DNA of 64,000 bases, taken from assembly GCF_011050415.1 (NCBI RefSeq), contig NZ_DRFS01000020.1, forward strand, positions 172,407 to 236,406. The letters run 5' to 3'. Below are positions 63,747-64,000 of this stretch, one piece after another. A program made the position numbers and the translations under genes. Each line of letters begins with the position of its first letter. Positions within the stretch are counted from its first letter, which is position 1. Below the pieces are notes generated by a model. It made no database searches, was not told the DNA's origin, and saw nothing but the letters and a program-made list of their open reading frames with translations. This DNA is from Halomonas sp. (GTDB taxonomy: Bacteria > Pseudomonadota > Gammaproteobacteria > Pseudomonadales > Halomonadaceae).

Positions 63747-64000
63747 TCAGACGTGATACACGTCGATGACTTGATGGATATAGTCGTTATTCAACTGCAC
63801 GACTTTTCTTGTGATCAGCGGGGTCTCGCCCGACACGTCCAGGGTGTAGAAGCATGTGCCGAAAAAGCTGTCGGTCTTCTTGTAGCGGTGGTTGAGCGTG
63901 TGCCAGTTGAACCGCAGGGTTACCGTGTCACCCTCTTGCGACAGGATCTCAAGATTAGTCACCTGATGGGTGGTGCGCGGTTCCGGCGTACTCGCCCCGC
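63747..64000 (-). CDS. benB: Ring-hydroxylating dioxygenase beta subunit, BenB-like (5' part beyond window)
   Basis: The frame stays open to the right edge; I read TPEPRTTHQVTNLEIL before the visible body, then FNWHTLNHRY, DSFFGTCFYTLDV and a terminal QVIDVYHV. The PRTxHxVTN and final DVYHV patterns are those of benzoate/toluate dioxygenase small subunits. About 84 C-terminal residues are visible. The gene directly downstream is an ABC binding protein, not the reductase gene (benC) that usually follows benB. Confidence 0.85.
   Translation of the reverse strand, partial: GASTPEPRTTHQVTNLEILSQEGDTVTLRFNWHTLNHRYKKTDSFFGTCFYTLDVSGETPLITRKVVQLNNDYIHQVIDVYHV

Overview
The window reads as chromosomal DNA of a moderately halophilic gammaproteobacterium of the Halomonas/Vreelandella group. 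The best evidence is a complete teaABCD locus, the ectoine/hydroxyectoine TRAP transporter plus its UspA-like regulator described in Halomonas elongata. A periplasmic-type PHB depolymerase, MscL, four universal stress proteins and gammaproteobacterial housekeeping synteny (engB-cytochrome c4-dsbA; lptM-lysA-dapF-DUF484-xerC-yigB; hemCDXY) agree with this. No tRNA, rRNA, CRISPR array, prophage or insertion sequence was seen.

Layout. 1-6.2 kb: end of an exopolysaccharide cluster, all on the minus strand: a FlaA1/WbpM-type nucleotide-sugar dehydratase, then wza-wzb-wzc (wzc runs off the left edge). The wza leader carries a perfect RfaH ops element. 6.2-7.0 kb: AT-rich gap. 7-12.7 kb: alpha/beta hydrolase, malate synthase G, PaaI-type thioesterase, and a membrane-sensor chemotaxis receptor behind a perfect 16-bp inverted repeat. 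12.8-17.3 kb: a PaoABC-type molybdenum hydroxylase with a divergent MocA-like cofactor cytidylyltransferase. 17.3-21.9 kb: metallophosphoesterase, DUF423, thiS-thiG-trmB, and a D-lactate dehydrogenase. 21.9-22.6 kb: three tandem ~195-bp units. Each ends in an intrinsic terminator on the minus strand, and the first is headed by a near-consensus sigma-70 promoter overlapped by a Fur-box-like sequence. I read these as a tandem family of small RNAs. 22.6-26.5 kb: AEC transporter, a SCO1 copper chaperone with an unknown partner, PHB depolymerase, FKBP isomerase. 26.6-30.2 kb: teaDCBA. 30.5-38.5 kb: TIGR02444 protein, ABC-F ATPase, dtd, Usp, thiD, a TRAP permease pair lacking a binding protein, an EEP-family hydrolase. 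38.5-47 kb: dsbA, cytochrome c4, engB, then yigB-xerC-DUF484-dapF-lysA-lptM-argH. 47-54.6 kb: a LOV-GGDEF-EAL photoreceptor, then divergent hemCDXY. 54.6-64 kb: MscL with a zinc ribbon, Usp, then an aromatic-acid region: BenM/CatM-like LysR regulator, Usp, BenE, a complete LivFGMH/binding-protein ABC transporter, and the 3' end of a benzoate-dioxygenase-type beta subunit at the right edge.

How the genes fit together. Osmoadaptation is represented by teaABCD and MscL. Benzoate uptake and oxidation would be served by BenE, the ABC transporter and the ring-hydroxylating dioxygenase under the LysR protein. Surface polysaccharide export (Wza/Wzb/Wzc) is probably RfaH-dependent. Iron control is suggested at two places: the small-RNA array and, more weakly, the hemC promoter. 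The small-RNA array is the strongest candidate for an undescribed system.
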